From NCBI GenBank assembly GCA_018818125.1, contig JAHISQ010000166.1, positions 1-64,000 on the forward strand: a stretch of DNA of 64,000 nt, given 5' to 3'. Under the pieces are notes generated by a model. That model worked only from the letters and a program-made list of their open reading frames with translations. It was not told where the DNA came from and did no database searches. Both the position numbers and the translations under genes were made by a program. This document shows, one piece after another, positions 35,165 to 44,841 of this stretch (the stretch's first letter is position 1; each line of letters opens with the position of its first letter). This stretch comes from Candidatus Rifleibacteriota bacterium. Lineage in GTDB: Bacteria > Muiribacteriota > Ozemobacteria > Ozemobacterales > Ozemobacteraceae.

Positions 35165-36238
35165 ATGAAATATCAACTGCTCGGCACAGTCATCCTTTTT
35201 TGTTTGTTTGCCCATTCTGTTACAGCGACGAACCCACTTACATCGGCTGATCAGCCGCTGCAGCTAAACAGAAGCAGCAGCGAATCGACAGAAGGCACTT
35301 CCGGGCAAAGCAGCGAAAATGAGTCAGAGAAAAAGTCATCGAGCAAGTCACCATTTCGATTTCTTGCAAATGTAAAAGACAAGGTCGTTAATGGCTTCAA
35401 GAAGGTATGCGAAGTGTTTCCCAAGGTTTCGCGAGTGCAAGCGTTTTTCAAACAGAAAACCATGAGTGACAAAAACCGCAAGAAGCTTGAAGAAATTGCA
35501 AAAAAGAACAAAGACCGAGGCTGGCCGCTTGATGGCGACATCGCAAACGTGGTGAATGCCCACTATACAAACACCTACGCCGAGCTCAAAAAAGCCCTCG
35601 AAAGTGACTGCAATTTTTTTGAATGTGACATCAGACTTGAAGGGCCTTTGCGCGAGTATGTTCCGTTCATAGATGGCGAAGCACGCGCAGTTACCGCGCA
35701 CGATTCGTTTCAGACCAATGGTATGCTGTTCGACGACTGGGTCAGGATTGTCGCGCAATCAGGACGTGGCATAAAAGTCGATCTAAAAAGCAACGCTGCT
35801 CTGGATAGCGTGTTGGCCACGCTCAAAAAATACAAGATTGACGAGCGCAGGCTGATTCTGAACATCAACGTCAGCCAACCCGGCAATGGCCCGAAGGCAG
35901 GCGAAGACAAGCGTATCGCCAGTATCCGCAAGGCATTTCCCAATTGCCGCATCAAGCTTTCTCCTGGCGGCGATAATACCAAAGACGGGAAATATACCAG
36001 TGAAACCGCAGACCGACTTATTGAGTATGCAAAAGCGGCGGGCAAGCCAATCATGTATGCACTCAGAGCCGAATGCGTCACCCCGGAAACAGTCAAAAAG
36101 CTCGAACCCTACGGCAAGGTGTCGATCTGGAACAGCACCTCGACCTTTGATCCCAAGGACGTCGCCAAAGAAGTCGAGCGTTTCAGAAGCTGGGGTGTCT
36201 CAGGCATGATCGACCTGATGAGCACTCACAAAAAATAA
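35165..36238 (+). CDS. Secreted FAM151/menorin-like TIM-barrel protein
   Basis: A 357-residue protein with a signal peptide (1-22), a Ser/Glu-rich linker (35-62), a basic helical segment, and a C-terminal barrel (about 125-350). The barrel resembles the menorin/FAM151 family, a branch of the GDPD-like superfamily: NAHYTNTYAEL with His133, FECDIRLEG with Glu153 and Asp155, TAHDSF with His179 and Asp180, and GIKVDLKS with Lys204 and Asp206. These would form the acidic/His active site. The family is best known from animals. GGAGG precedes the ATG. Phosphodiester hydrolysis is possible but unproven. Confidence 0.72.
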   Translation: MKYQLLGTVILFCLFAHSVTATNPLTSADQPLQLNRSSSESTEGTSGQSSENESEKKSSSKSPFRFLANVKDKVVNGFKKVCEVFPKVSRVQAFFKQKTMSDKNRKKLEEIAKKNKDRGWPLDGDIANVVNAHYTNTYAELKKALESDCNFFECDIRLEGPLREYVPFIDGEARAVTAHDSFQTNGMLFDDWVRIVAQSGRGIKVDLKSNAALDSVLATLKKYKIDERRLILNINVSQPGNGPKAGEDKRIASIRKAFPNCRIKLSPGGDNTKDGKYTSETADRLIEYAKAAGKPIMYALRAECVTPETVKKLEPYGKVSIWNSTSTFDPKDVAKEVERFRSWGVSGMIDLMSTHKK

Positions 36239-36332
36239 CTGCCCTGCGAAGGCTATAAAATTTCCCTGACAAAGACGAATCCAAATCGCAGTCTATCCAC
36301 TCGAATCAGGTGAGATGATTTTAGCTGGAACT

Positions 36333-36361
36333 TTGTTATCTCCATTCTGGTCTAATATACA
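36333..36361 (+). promoter_or_regulatory. Probable sigma-70 promoter for lepB
   Basis: TTGTTA at 36333-36338 and TATACA at 36356-36361 are separated by 17 bp and lie about 20 bases before the GTG start of the signal peptidase gene. Confidence 0.5.
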
Positions 36362-36379
36362 AAACCATGGAGGTAAACT

Positions 36380-37063
36380 GTGCTTAAGAAAAAATTGCAG
36401 GCTTTCTTGCGCGAATGGGGAATTCCTTTTCTGATCGTTATTTCTATCATGACGCCGCTACGATCTGCCGTGGCCGATTACAACTACATTCCATCGGGCT
36501 CGATGAAGCCTACTTTGCTGGTAGGCGATAATGTGTTTGTAAACAAGCTTGCCTATGATCTGAAGGTTCCGTTCACGACCAGGCATATTGCACAATGGGG
36601 AAATCCCGACCGTGGTGAAGTAGTTGTCTTCTATGGGCCCAAAGATAGAGTTCGCATGGTTAAAAGAGTTGTCGGGCTTCCCGGCGATAAAATCGAAATG
36701 AAAAATAATTGCCTGACAATTAATGGCAAGCCTGTCGCTTACGCTCCATCTATCCCCGTTACTGGTCTCACTCCGGCGGAGCGAAAGCTTTGTGATTTCA
36801 GCAGCGAAAAGTTGGGCAACAATTCTCATGCAATCATGAAAATGCCATTTACTAATTCTTTAAGAGATTTCGATGCGATTGAGGTTCCTGCAGGCAAGTA
36901 TTTTATGCTTGGCGACTGCAGAGACAACAGCAAAGATTCGCGCTTCTGGGGATTTGTCGAGCGATCTGATGTTATCGGGCGAGTAGAGATGGTATTGTGG
37001 TCAAAGCCTGCCTGGAAACTGGCAGCTCCCATAATTGAACGTTTTTTTCACAGGGTTATCTAA
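36380..37063 (+). CDS. lepB: Signal peptidase I
   Basis: A 227-residue type I signal peptidase with one N-terminal membrane anchor (about 12-32). The Ser/Lys dyad is Ser41 in IPSGSMKPTL and Lys95 in VRMVKRVVGLPGD. The C-terminal box LGDCRDNSKDSRFWGFV is intact. It cleaves signal peptides from the many exported proteins of this organism. The GTG start is fixed by GGAGG six bases upstream. It stands alone, with a 9-bp hairpin downstream and a convergent operon after it. Confidence 0.95.
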   Translation: MLKKKLQAFLREWGIPFLIVISIMTPLRSAVADYNYIPSGSMKPTLLVGDNVFVNKLAYDLKVPFTTRHIAQWGNPDRGEVVVFYGPKDRVRMVKRVVGLPGDKIEMKNNCLTINGKPVAYAPSIPVTGLTPAERKLCDFSSEKLGNNSHAIMKMPFTNSLRDFDAIEVPAGKYFMLGDCRDNSKDSRFWGFVERSDVIGRVEMVLWSKPAWKLAAPIIERFFHRVI

Positions 37064-37139
37064 TTCTATTATTTAGACAGTATCTGCTCAAAATTGCAGT
37101 ATAACAACCTTAGAGGCTGCAAGCAGTAAAACGCGGCAG

Positions 37140-37171
37140 ATGTGGATCCACTGCCCTCAGCAGATCCACAT
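37140..37171. terminator. Hairpin between convergent genes
   Basis: ATGTGGATC (37140-37148) pairs with GATCCACAT (37163-37171) in a 9-bp stem with a 14-base loop. It lies 77 bases after the lepB stop, with no T-tract, so it is only a possible bidirectional transcription stop. Confidence 0.4.
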
Positions 37172-37243
37172 GGTGCCAAAGTTTGCAAACGTCAAAGACC
37201 TTGTCGAAAAAGAAGAACCATAGTCAATTGCGCCGGCAATGCG

Positions 37244-37729
37244 TTAACGGACGCCGATTCCTTTAAAAACTGCTTCGGCTTTTTCTCTTAAGGTTGCAGG
37301 CGCAGCTGTTTTGCCTTCTTCTTTTGGTTCAATTGCCTTATTTTCAAGATCGTGCTGAATCATGTCGGCAAACATTTCATCGCCAACAAATGAGTTGGTT
37401 ACAAACACCGATTTTCTGGCATCTATGCCGATTTCGATAAGCGAGAAATCAAATGTTTCACGCTGAGGCATCATTTTACATTCATCTTTTTGGATTCTGA
37501 GCACGGTAAGAAACTGTTCGTTGCCATTCTTCTGAACATCAAATCTGAATGAATTCTTTTGTGTTCCGCCACATTGAGCAACAGTGATTCTGATGCTGCC
37601 AGCGTCAGCGTTCAATTCTAAACCAAGCAGCGGCTCGGCAATAGCAGCATCAAGGGGCGCAGCAAAAGAAAAAATTGCCATGCCGATAAAAAGAACAAAA
37701 AACACCAATGTAAAATTACCAGTCCTCAT
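37244..37729 (-). CDS. Small exported protein of unknown function
   Basis: A 161-residue protein with a signal peptide (MRTGNFTLVFFVLFIGMAIF to SFA). The mature part is a single beta-rich domain with two cysteines (QCGGTQKN, KDECKMM) that could form a disulfide, and a charged C-terminal helix. No family recognised. It is 17 bases downstream of the amidase gene and probably acts in the same envelope process. Confidence 0.65.
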   Translation of the reverse strand: MRTGNFTLVFFVLFIGMAIFSFAAPLDAAIAEPLLGLELNADAGSIRITVAQCGGTQKNSFRFDVQKNGNEQFLTVLRIQKDECKMMPQRETFDFSLIEIGIDARKSVFVTNSFVGDEMFADMIQHDLENKAIEPKEEGKTAAPATLREKAEAVFKGIGVR

Positions 37730-37746
37730 ATGTATCTCCTGAAATA

Positions 37747-38526
37747 TTAGAAATCAGTCTTTTGATCGGATACTAGAAATTCCTTGATTCCTGCCAGCAT
37801 TCCTCTGGCCAAAAGATCCTGCCCCTCGAAACTCTGTATAAAAGCAGCTTCGCTCGCATTGTTCAGATACACCATTTCCACGACAATAGCGGGAACTTTT
37901 GAAAAGATAGAACCAGTCAGTGCTCCCTGCTTTGAACCGACGTAAGTCATAGAATCAGTTTTTACCGGGTTCAATTTCAAATAAGGGCCAATGACTTTGG
38001 CAAGCCCAATCTGCATGCATTGTGCTGCTAAGGAACTTTGAGAAATAACTTCTTCAGACGGGCCGGTAACTCCCTGGGTAGTTCCTTGTTTGTCCGGATA
38101 ATAAACAGTACAACCAGCACCATTGGCGGAATCACAGTGCAACCGGACCATAATGGCAGCCTTGGCTTCATTAGCGCACTCTGCCCTTTGGCGGTTTGTT
38201 ACCATGGTATCAACCGCAGGCTTTGTTTTAATTGAGCGCAGCGAAGGCTCCTCATCAATCATTTTTTCCAGTCTCAGAGCAACTTCCCAGCATATCTGCA
38301 ACTCAGTAACGCCATGATGAGCGCACCCACCGCTTGTCTCTGAAGGGTGTCCCGGATCAATAGCTATAACAATCTGATTTTGCCCGGTTTTTTCCATTTG
38401 GTAACTAGAATCGCTCTGCCCTGGAAGCTCTTCTGCCAGCAAATTGCCATGAGCAAGCAACGCTAAAAAAAAGAATCCGATTACCAGAACATAACTAACT
38501 TTTCCATGGTTTTCGGTCTGCTTCAT
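37747..38526 (-). CDS. N-acetylmuramoyl-L-alanine amidase (Amidase_3)
   Basis: A 259-residue exported zinc amidase that cuts the bond between N-acetylmuramic acid and L-alanine in peptidoglycan. The zinc ligands are His60 in IDPGH, Glu75 in GVTE and His130 in MVRLHCDS. The catalytic Glu lies in VVEMVYLNN. A signal peptide (1-30) precedes it. No cell-wall-binding repeat is present, so it is the short catalytic form. It is the first gene of a two-gene operon and diverges from the esterase gene at 38690. Confidence 0.9.
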   Translation of the reverse strand: MKQTENHGKVSYVLVIGFFFLALLAHGNLLAEELPGQSDSSYQMEKTGQNQIVIAIDPGHPSETSGGCAHHGVTELQICWEVALRLEKMIDEEPSLRSIKTKPAVDTMVTNRQRAECANEAKAAIMVRLHCDSANGAGCTVYYPDKQGTTQGVTGPSEEVISQSSLAAQCMQIGLAKVIGPYLKLNPVKTDSMTYVGSKQGALTGSIFSKVPAIVVEMVYLNNASEAAFIQSFEGQDLLARGMLAGIKEFLVSDQKTDF

Positions 38527-38689
38527 TATTCACCTCTAATTGCTTATTGATATCATATTTTCTGCTCCCCAGCTGAAAAAAATTCGCCAAGCTTCAGACT
38601 TGTGACAATAGCAATGAAACTTTCGGAAATCTACGGTAAAATGAGTATGTGCTGATTGCAAATTAGAACTTGATACTCAAGGAAATTAC

Positions 38690-39880
38690 ATGCGACATAA
38701 TACTATTGGCGGATTCGTGAAACTGTGGCTGCTGTGCGTGTTGATGCTGGCAGCTGGAACTGCTACAGCGGCTAATTGCAATCTGGTAGTGAGTGTTCCG
38801 GCGACGACGCCTGATAACGCGCAAATTTGCATAACAGGCAATCACGACCTGTTAGGGAACTGGGACGGAAAAGGCGCGTCACTCAAAGAAATAGGCCCTA
38901 ACCTGTTTTTATTTTCGGCGGATCTGCCTATTGGCAGCGAATTTGAATACAAATTTACCCGTGGTAACTTTAACAGCGTCGAAAAAACGGCGCAGGGTCT
39001 CGAGATCCCTAACCGCAAAATCCGCATCAGCGCTGGAGCATCTCTAAATGAGCGTCTTAATGTCGAAGCATGGTCTGACCAGATTACCAGTCCAGCAACA
39101 AAACCGGTTATCACCGGTAATTATCAAATTATCAAGGCAGTCAAATCACAGTTTCTTAAGCCTGAGCGCGATGTGATTGTCTGGTTGCCGGCTTCCTATG
39201 CAAAAAGCAACCGGAAACGTTATCCAGTTATCTACATGCATGATGGCCGCAATCTTTTTGATGCAACCACTGCTTTTGGCGGCTCAGAATGGGGCGTCGA
39301 TGAGGTTATGACCGAAGGTATCGGTAGCGGCGAGTTCCGCGAGGGCATTATTGTCGGAATCGACAACACCTCTGATCGTATGAGCGAATACACGCCCTTT
39401 CCGGATCCAAAGCACAGCGGCGGTGATGGCGACAACTACGTCAGGTTCATTGTCGAAGAGCTTAAACCGCTGATCGACAAAAAGTTCCGCACACTGCCGG
39501 ATACCGACAGTACTTTTATCGGGGGCTCTTCGCTGGGCGGCCTGATATCACTTTATGCCGGCATCTCGCACCCACAAACTTTTGGTGGTGTCATTGCCAT
39601 GTCACCCTCGATCTGGTGGGCTGATGGCAAGATTATTGACTGGCTTATTTCCAACAATATTGCCGATTACAAGGGGCGCATCTGGGTCGACATGGGCACC
39701 CGCGAAGGCGAAGAAGCAATTGCTTTTACCCAAAAACTCGCAAAAGAAATTGCCAGCCAGGCACCCGCATTTAAGAGTATGCGCTACCGCGAATTCAGCG
39801 GCGGCACGCATTCAGAACAATCATGGCGGCAGCGCCTGCACCTTCCATTACGCTTTATTCTCAGCCCGGAAAGAAAGTAA
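38690..39880 (+). CDS. Secreted esterase with N-terminal CBM20-like domain
   Basis: A 396-residue protein with a signal peptide (1-28), a carbohydrate-binding module of the CBM20 type (about 29-125, ITGNHDLLGNWDGKGASLKE is the typical starch-binding strand) and an esterase D/enterochelin-esterase-like alpha/beta hydrolase (about 145-390). The nucleophile is Ser in GGSSLGG; a late GGTHSEQSW carries the catalytic His. It probably hydrolyses an ester on a sugar polymer or siderophore. The start is the ATG at 38690, opposite the amidase gene. Its stop is two bases from that of the convergent gene. Confidence 0.82.
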   Translation: MRHNTIGGFVKLWLLCVLMLAAGTATAANCNLVVSVPATTPDNAQICITGNHDLLGNWDGKGASLKEIGPNLFLFSADLPIGSEFEYKFTRGNFNSVEKTAQGLEIPNRKIRISAGASLNERLNVEAWSDQITSPATKPVITGNYQIIKAVKSQFLKPERDVIVWLPASYAKSNRKRYPVIYMHDGRNLFDATTAFGGSEWGVDEVMTEGIGSGEFREGIIVGIDNTSDRMSEYTPFPDPKHSGGDGDNYVRFIVEELKPLIDKKFRTLPDTDSTFIGGSSLGGLISLYAGISHPQTFGGVIAMSPSIWWADGKIIDWLISNNIADYKGRIWVDMGTREGEEAIAFTQKLAKEIASQAPAFKSMRYREFSGGTHSEQSWRQRLHLPLRFILSPERK

Positions 39881-39882
39881 CT

Positions 39883-40527
39883 CTACTCGGCGAGCAAATC
39901 ACTTTTTTTGATTCTGGCGACAGTTTCGTTGTGAATACGGCGCGCCAGCTTGGCATCACTGCTGTTGTAAGTGCCGGAAATCATGATAATGCTGCTGCCG
40001 ACGACGGCATAAGACTGATAAGAAGTCTGCGCAAAAGTCGGATACTGTGACTCAACACACTGTATCGAGTTGGTTATCAACAGCATTTCGCCATCATCTG
40101 CCGCAATACGATTGATAGATCTGGCCAGCAGCGTCATTCCTCCAATCGAGGAACCGCCTGACTTCGCATCTGTTTCTGCCTGCTGCAATGCCAGCGAGGG
40201 GTGCGCCAGTTGCAATCTCTGATCGAAAGAGTCTTTAAAGGCTGCCTTGTAATGCATCAGACTCAAAGAAACCCTTGTATATTCGTTATCACCATATTCA
40301 GTGCCATCTTCGCCGGTTTCAAAAGCCATGCTGGCATCGCTACTGCTATGACCTTTGTAAGGAATTAAGCCGCTCTGCTCGATCATCACCATCATTTCAT
40401 TGGCCGGCGCGGCAACCGTTTGCACGCTGAGAGCATCGGCTGGTAGATACGAGATATCCTCGGCCATACCTACGACACAGACACTTAGCAGAACAAACAG
40501 ACAAAGGCAGAGTTGTTTAGATCTCAT
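39883..40527 (-). CDS. Exported protein of unknown function
   Basis: A 214-residue protein with a signal peptide (MRSKQLCLCLFVLLSVCVVG to MA) and an alpha/beta mature part. GGAGG lies 5 bases before the ATG at 40527 and overlaps an upstream in-frame ATG, so the shorter start is preferred. No motif recognised. It follows the prepilin set at 40583-44732 by 55 bases on the same strand and may be its accessory protein. Confidence 0.65.
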   Translation of the reverse strand: MRSKQLCLCLFVLLSVCVVGMAEDISYLPADALSVQTVAAPANEMMVMIEQSGLIPYKGHSSSDASMAFETGEDGTEYGDNEYTRVSLSLMHYKAAFKDSFDQRLQLAHPSLALQQAETDAKSGGSSIGGMTLLARSINRIAADDGEMLLITNSIQCVESQYPTFAQTSYQSYAVVGSSIIMISGTYNSSDAKLARRIHNETVARIKKSDLLAE

Positions 40528-40582
40528 GAAGCCCTCCACGATTATTGCAATTACTGATTTCTACGACAAATCATTGTCGCGG

Positions 40583-41659
40583 TTACATGCCCCAGGTGCT
40601 GCGATTGATTTCTGACAGGTCAATACCGCCAACCTCTTGTGTCTGCTTTTTAAAGTCGTCGAGCTGCTTGACGATCTGCTGACCAGAGTTGAACAGCTCA
40701 GCCTTGGCATTGAACATCTGCTTGATCGCATCGGTCTTCATGCCTGACGTAAACAGGCCACCAGTGCCACCAATATTTTTGAGCTTGTTCCAGTCCATTT
40801 CACCCTTGGTTTTCATGCCGGCCAGTGTCTCTCTAACCTTCTTCGCCTTTTCCTTTTTCGAATCCGACATACCACCAAGCCAGTTGCGGTCGAAAAGCGC
40901 ATCTGCGCTCAGTCCCAGAATATCCTTATCAAGGCCATCGAGCGATTTTTTCACGTCTTTCAGGCCATTCATCAACTCGTTTTTAACCTTCGTAATTTCG
41001 CCCACTGTCATATTGGAAATGTCGGCGCCGGCGGCCGACCACTCGCTGGTAAACTGCTGCGTAAGTTGCTTTGCGTCATCTTTAATGCCGCCCATTACGC
41101 TGCCCTGTGTCGCAAAAAACTTGTTTACATCGCCAACGTCACGCCAGAAAGCGTCGAGTTCTTCTGAACTGTCTTCTTTCATGACAATCAGCTTTTCCTG
41201 GGCATACTCGGGGCCTTGCTCTTCTGCAATACCATCAAGTGCCGCTTTCATTTTGAGAGAAACCACGAGACGGCCGACCTCTGGAGTTGTGCTGACGGCA
41301 AAGTTCTCAACATTTTTGCTCACCAGCCAACGTTGGCCCTCAAATCGCCTGACCAGCTCAGGCGCAACATAAAGATAGCTCAAAGCAACATCTTTTGTAT
41401 CATCTTTACCGGGTTTGCGCACCTTAATCTCAATAACATCATCGCTAACCTGTTTAAAAGAGCCTTTACGTGCCTGACTCAGATCGCTCTCAAGCAGTTT
41501 GAGTACTTTGTTGGCCTCCTGTTTTACATAGTCGCGGCTGGCGACTAACGCGCGCTTGTTTGACGCATCCTTAAGCAGGTAGTAAAGCGGCACCATGATA
41601 ATCCCCAAAATTACCACAGCCACCATTATCTCAACCAAGGTCGTGCCACGTTTTTTCAT
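40583..41659 (-). CDS. Type IV prepilin-like protein (PilW/PulJ type) with long tail
   Basis: A 358-residue protein with leader MKKRG and mature TTLVEIMVAVVILGIIMVPL: cleavage after Gly and Glu at +5. The remaining part is helical and charged, unlike a compact pilin domain, and is about twice the usual length. It is the last prepilin of the second module. GGGGGGAGAG precedes the start. Same-strand spacing to the gene at 41686 is 26 bases. Confidence 0.78.
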   Translation of the reverse strand: MKKRGTTLVEIMVAVVILGIIMVPLYYLLKDASNKRALVASRDYVKQEANKVLKLLESDLSQARKGSFKQVSDDVIEIKVRKPGKDDTKDVALSYLYVAPELVRRFEGQRWLVSKNVENFAVSTTPEVGRLVVSLKMKAALDGIAEEQGPEYAQEKLIVMKEDSSEELDAFWRDVGDVNKFFATQGSVMGGIKDDAKQLTQQFTSEWSAAGADISNMTVGEITKVKNELMNGLKDVKKSLDGLDKDILGLSADALFDRNWLGGMSDSKKEKAKKVRETLAGMKTKGEMDWNKLKNIGGTGGLFTSGMKTDAIKQMFNAKAELFNSGQQIVKQLDDFKKQTQEVGGIDLSEINRSTWGM

Positions 41660-41685
41660 GTTTTCTCTCCCCCCATCTTGATCTG

Positions 41686-42147
41686 TCAGGGTTTTACTAT
41701 CAAAAATGATTTATTACGAACTACCGGAGGCGCATTACCGGCCCGGCTAAAAGAACAGGCGATATCGGTCTGAACCATGGTTCTATCGGGCTTGTCACCT
41801 TTGAGCAGAAAGGTCCAGGTGCCCACCACTTCAAAGTCTTTATATTCTTTCTGGATTGTGATCACTTCGCTAAAGCTGATCGGGTAAAAACCGTCGGAAA
41901 GCACAAAAGGCCCAACTTCGTCGGCACCGACACCATCAGCATCAATTCGTTCATAAAAGCGCTTAAAAGGCATCGCCATGACCTCGGTCTTGATGCTCTC
42001 AAGAATACGCTCGGCCATCTGAATTTTTTCGGTTTCAATAACAGTAACGGCATCACTCGACGATATGCGCGTCAGCGGCACTAGCGCAACCATAAGGATA
42101 ACCAGCGCCAGACATATTTCTACAAGTGTTACGGCTCTATTCGTCAT
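41686..42147 (-). CDS. Type IV prepilin-like protein (PilV type)
   Basis: A 153-residue protein with leader MTNRA and mature VTLVEICLALVILMVALVPL: cleavage after Ala rather than Gly, which prepilin peptidases accept less often, and Glu at +5. A short globular domain follows. It sits in the middle of the second prepilin module, 17 bases after the giant gene's stop. Confidence 0.78.
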   Translation of the reverse strand: MTNRAVTLVEICLALVILMVALVPLTRISSSDAVTVIETEKIQMAERILESIKTEVMAMPFKRFYERIDADGVGADEVGPFVLSDGFYPISFSEVITIQKEYKDFEVVGTWTFLLKGDKPDRTMVQTDIACSFSRAGNAPPVVRNKSFLIVKP

Positions 42148-42164
42148 ACGATTCTTCCAGATAA

Positions 42165-44732
42165 TTACAATTTTTCGAACTTAAAATAGGCGGTCTGCGC
42201 ACTAAAGGTAACATAATAACGTGTCGGATCCCACTTTGCGATAGGTCTGATCATCGACAACAGCGAACTCCGGCAGTGATTCGACTGGTAATACACGTGC
42301 AAATCGCCCTGGCAATCCTTGCGGTTAAAGCGGTTGACCACCAGGTTACCATAAACATTCATGCGCGCGCCAATAGGATTGGTAATTCCCTTGTCGCCAT
42401 ACAGACAGGCATGAATATTACGATCACCATAATGATTCACAATAGAACCATTGCGGGCAACAATCGAAAAAACCGTCGCATTGCCGTTGGCATCAAATTC
42501 TTCTTTGGTAACATTGCCCTTGAGATGAACATTGGCGGCAGCAACAATAATGCCACGCCCCATTACATGCAGGTCTTCCTCAATCCAGAGACTGTCGTTA
42601 ACAAAAGTTACGCCATCGCAGATAAAAGTTCGCTTGCCGTTGTAGTCGATAACACGATTTTCGATATCTTTGTTGAAATCGCGCGAAGTCGGGTAAAAAT
42701 AGCTGGCCTTTTTTAAATACTGCGTCGGCGAGTAGGTGTTTGCCGGCAGGTTGCCCTTATCATTTGGATTCCAGGCAGCTTTTGCCTCATCGTCGCTCTT
42801 GTATGGCGGAAACATGCAGTAACCATAAGGTTCTTTCTTGGCTTTAGCCCAGAACCAGGGGATCGGAATATCCGCACCCAGAAAACCGATAATTGGAATA
42901 GGCGGGATATAAATCTTTACCAGCAGCAGGTTTATGTGGGTATAAACCTTTTTGAGATAGCCCTCAACCCTCATCGAAAAGGGAAACTCCATGAACAGAT
43001 GACCGAACAGCAAATTGCTGGCGAATCTTGGTGGAACCGGCAACCAGTAGTTACCGATGCCTCCGGGTTCGCCACCACCGAAATACGGCCAGTCAAAGGG
43101 CTTACCAGTGGCCCAGAAGTTATAGCGCACACTATCAAGATTCGGTATAACGTTGTGCTGTTCGTCCGAATCCCCAGAGGGGTGATCACCGCTGCAGGCC
43201 GTTTTTGGATAACCGGAATCAGATTTATGAGGAGTCAGCAACGCTACTATTTCCATTCTCTTGAATACTTCTAGAGCGTCACTGCCAAACGGCCATTTAT
43301 CAAACAATGTAAGTTTTATCTGCATTTCTTTGGTGCCATTAACGCGCACCAGACCCGGCAACTGCAGCTTACGCGCCAGATCTTTAATATTGAACGAAAA
43401 AATGTTCTTAAAGGCATCAAAAAACGAACTGAACGAAGGCATATTGTGAATAACCAGCGTTCCCATGCCTTCATTCCATTTGATCTGATCATCACCCTGC
43501 CAGTTATCGAAGTTCTCGATAGACTTCTCGTAAAGCAGTTTTGAGTTGGCTATAAAAAACGTATAGTCAGAAGCGATCGGCTGAATATCGGCGACGCGAA
43601 ACTCGCGATGCATGACCAGCTTCTTGCGAATAACTGTTTCATCGGGGTAATTTGGGTAATACTCAACCTCGGCAACCACTTCGAAAAAGCCCTGTTTTTC
43701 GACGGTAACATCGAAGGTGACATTGCCAGCAAAGGCCTTGAGGAAATCAGGAATACAGCTCTGAATTGCAGATTCAATACGTTCATTGATCGCTTTGAAA
43801 TCAATGTTAAATTGCAGCTTGTCGCCAAAAATCTTTTTGGCAATCTTTTGCGGGGTCAGACCAAACTCAGATGAAATCTTGTCAAAGATAGCATCAACTG
43901 GTTTCTGCAGAATAATACCAACCGGAATCGGGTAGCCCTGAAAGATTATGGTAATGCCCGATATATCGGGAGCCTTCAGTAACGGCTTATCAGGCAGGAA
44001 CTTGATAACATCGACGTTTGGCATCTGAAACCCGCCCGCGCCCGAATTTTCACCGGTTGGGTCTTTATTTATGCCTGACACAACGTCAGCTGCGCCAATC
44101 TTGATCTTGTCATAAATTGAGCCGAGAAACCCGGTTACCTTGCGCAGCGGTATTTCGACACCGCCAACCATAAAATCTGGGTTATCGGCAAGAATAGCAA
44201 AAGCCTTTTTGATCCTGGCGGTACAGGTGACTCTAACCCGGCCGCCACGAGCATCAAACATGGCTTTAAGCGGAGCCAAAGGCGCCTCGGGATCTTCAGA
44301 AATCGTGTCATAAATGTATACAATACCCTCTTCGTAAAGAGGTTTGAACAAAACGTTATTAAAAAGATCGAGCTGAACATCAATACCATTCGCCTTGGCG
44401 TTTTCGAAACTCACCGGGTCGATATAAGCCCCAGCAACAGGCGCAGGCAGTCGAAAATACATAAACCAGCTGCGCAAGAGCTTATCTGGCTCCGAGAACA
44501 GCGTCCAGAAAGCATTATAGTCATTCATATTATCTTTTACAATCTTAAAAGTAAGATTGGCAGCAGATTCAGCGCACTCTTCAGTATGTTTTTCGTGACT
44601 CGAAAAAACCGTGCTCCAGCGACCGGACATCGTCATACGCGAGATGGCCAGACCAACCAGCACCAGCACGCCAAGAACGCCTAGAGCCATCAGATAAGCA
44701 GATCCGCTTTTCCGTCGATAGCGTTGTTGCAA
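42165..44732 (-). CDS. Giant PilX/GspK-like prepilin-type protein (second copy)
   Basis: An 855-residue protein with a basic leader RRKSG and hydrophobic helix SAYLMALGVLGVLVLVGLAI, then a large extracytoplasmic region. The start is a TTG at 44732, fixed by AGGAG seven bases upstream. It has the same layout and nearly the same length as the protein at 1215-3710, and both are followed by two smaller prepilins, so they form parallel modules. I have not aligned the tails, and their sequences look different at first reading. Confidence 0.7.
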   Translation of the reverse strand: MQQRYRRKSGSAYLMALGVLGVLVLVGLAISRMTMSGRWSTVFSSHEKHTEECAESAANLTFKIVKDNMNDYNAFWTLFSEPDKLLRSWFMYFRLPAPVAGAYIDPVSFENAKANGIDVQLDLFNNVLFKPLYEEGIVYIYDTISEDPEAPLAPLKAMFDARGGRVRVTCTARIKKAFAILADNPDFMVGGVEIPLRKVTGFLGSIYDKIKIGAADVVSGINKDPTGENSGAGGFQMPNVDVIKFLPDKPLLKAPDISGITIIFQGYPIPVGIILQKPVDAIFDKISSEFGLTPQKIAKKIFGDKLQFNIDFKAINERIESAIQSCIPDFLKAFAGNVTFDVTVEKQGFFEVVAEVEYYPNYPDETVIRKKLVMHREFRVADIQPIASDYTFFIANSKLLYEKSIENFDNWQGDDQIKWNEGMGTLVIHNMPSFSSFFDAFKNIFSFNIKDLARKLQLPGLVRVNGTKEMQIKLTLFDKWPFGSDALEVFKRMEIVALLTPHKSDSGYPKTACSGDHPSGDSDEQHNVIPNLDSVRYNFWATGKPFDWPYFGGGEPGGIGNYWLPVPPRFASNLLFGHLFMEFPFSMRVEGYLKKVYTHINLLLVKIYIPPIPIIGFLGADIPIPWFWAKAKKEPYGYCMFPPYKSDDEAKAAWNPNDKGNLPANTYSPTQYLKKASYFYPTSRDFNKDIENRVIDYNGKRTFICDGVTFVNDSLWIEEDLHVMGRGIIVAAANVHLKGNVTKEEFDANGNATVFSIVARNGSIVNHYGDRNIHACLYGDKGITNPIGARMNVYGNLVVNRFNRKDCQGDLHVYYQSNHCRSSLLSMIRPIAKWDPTRYYVTFSAQTAYFKFEKL

Positions 44733-44841
44733 AGTATTCTCCTATGATTTCGTGCTCTGATCCTTTTTAATTATACTGTATAGCAGTTTTTTTCACAATC
44801 TCAGGAGGTACACTTATGCACATGTTCTGGATACAGACTTA

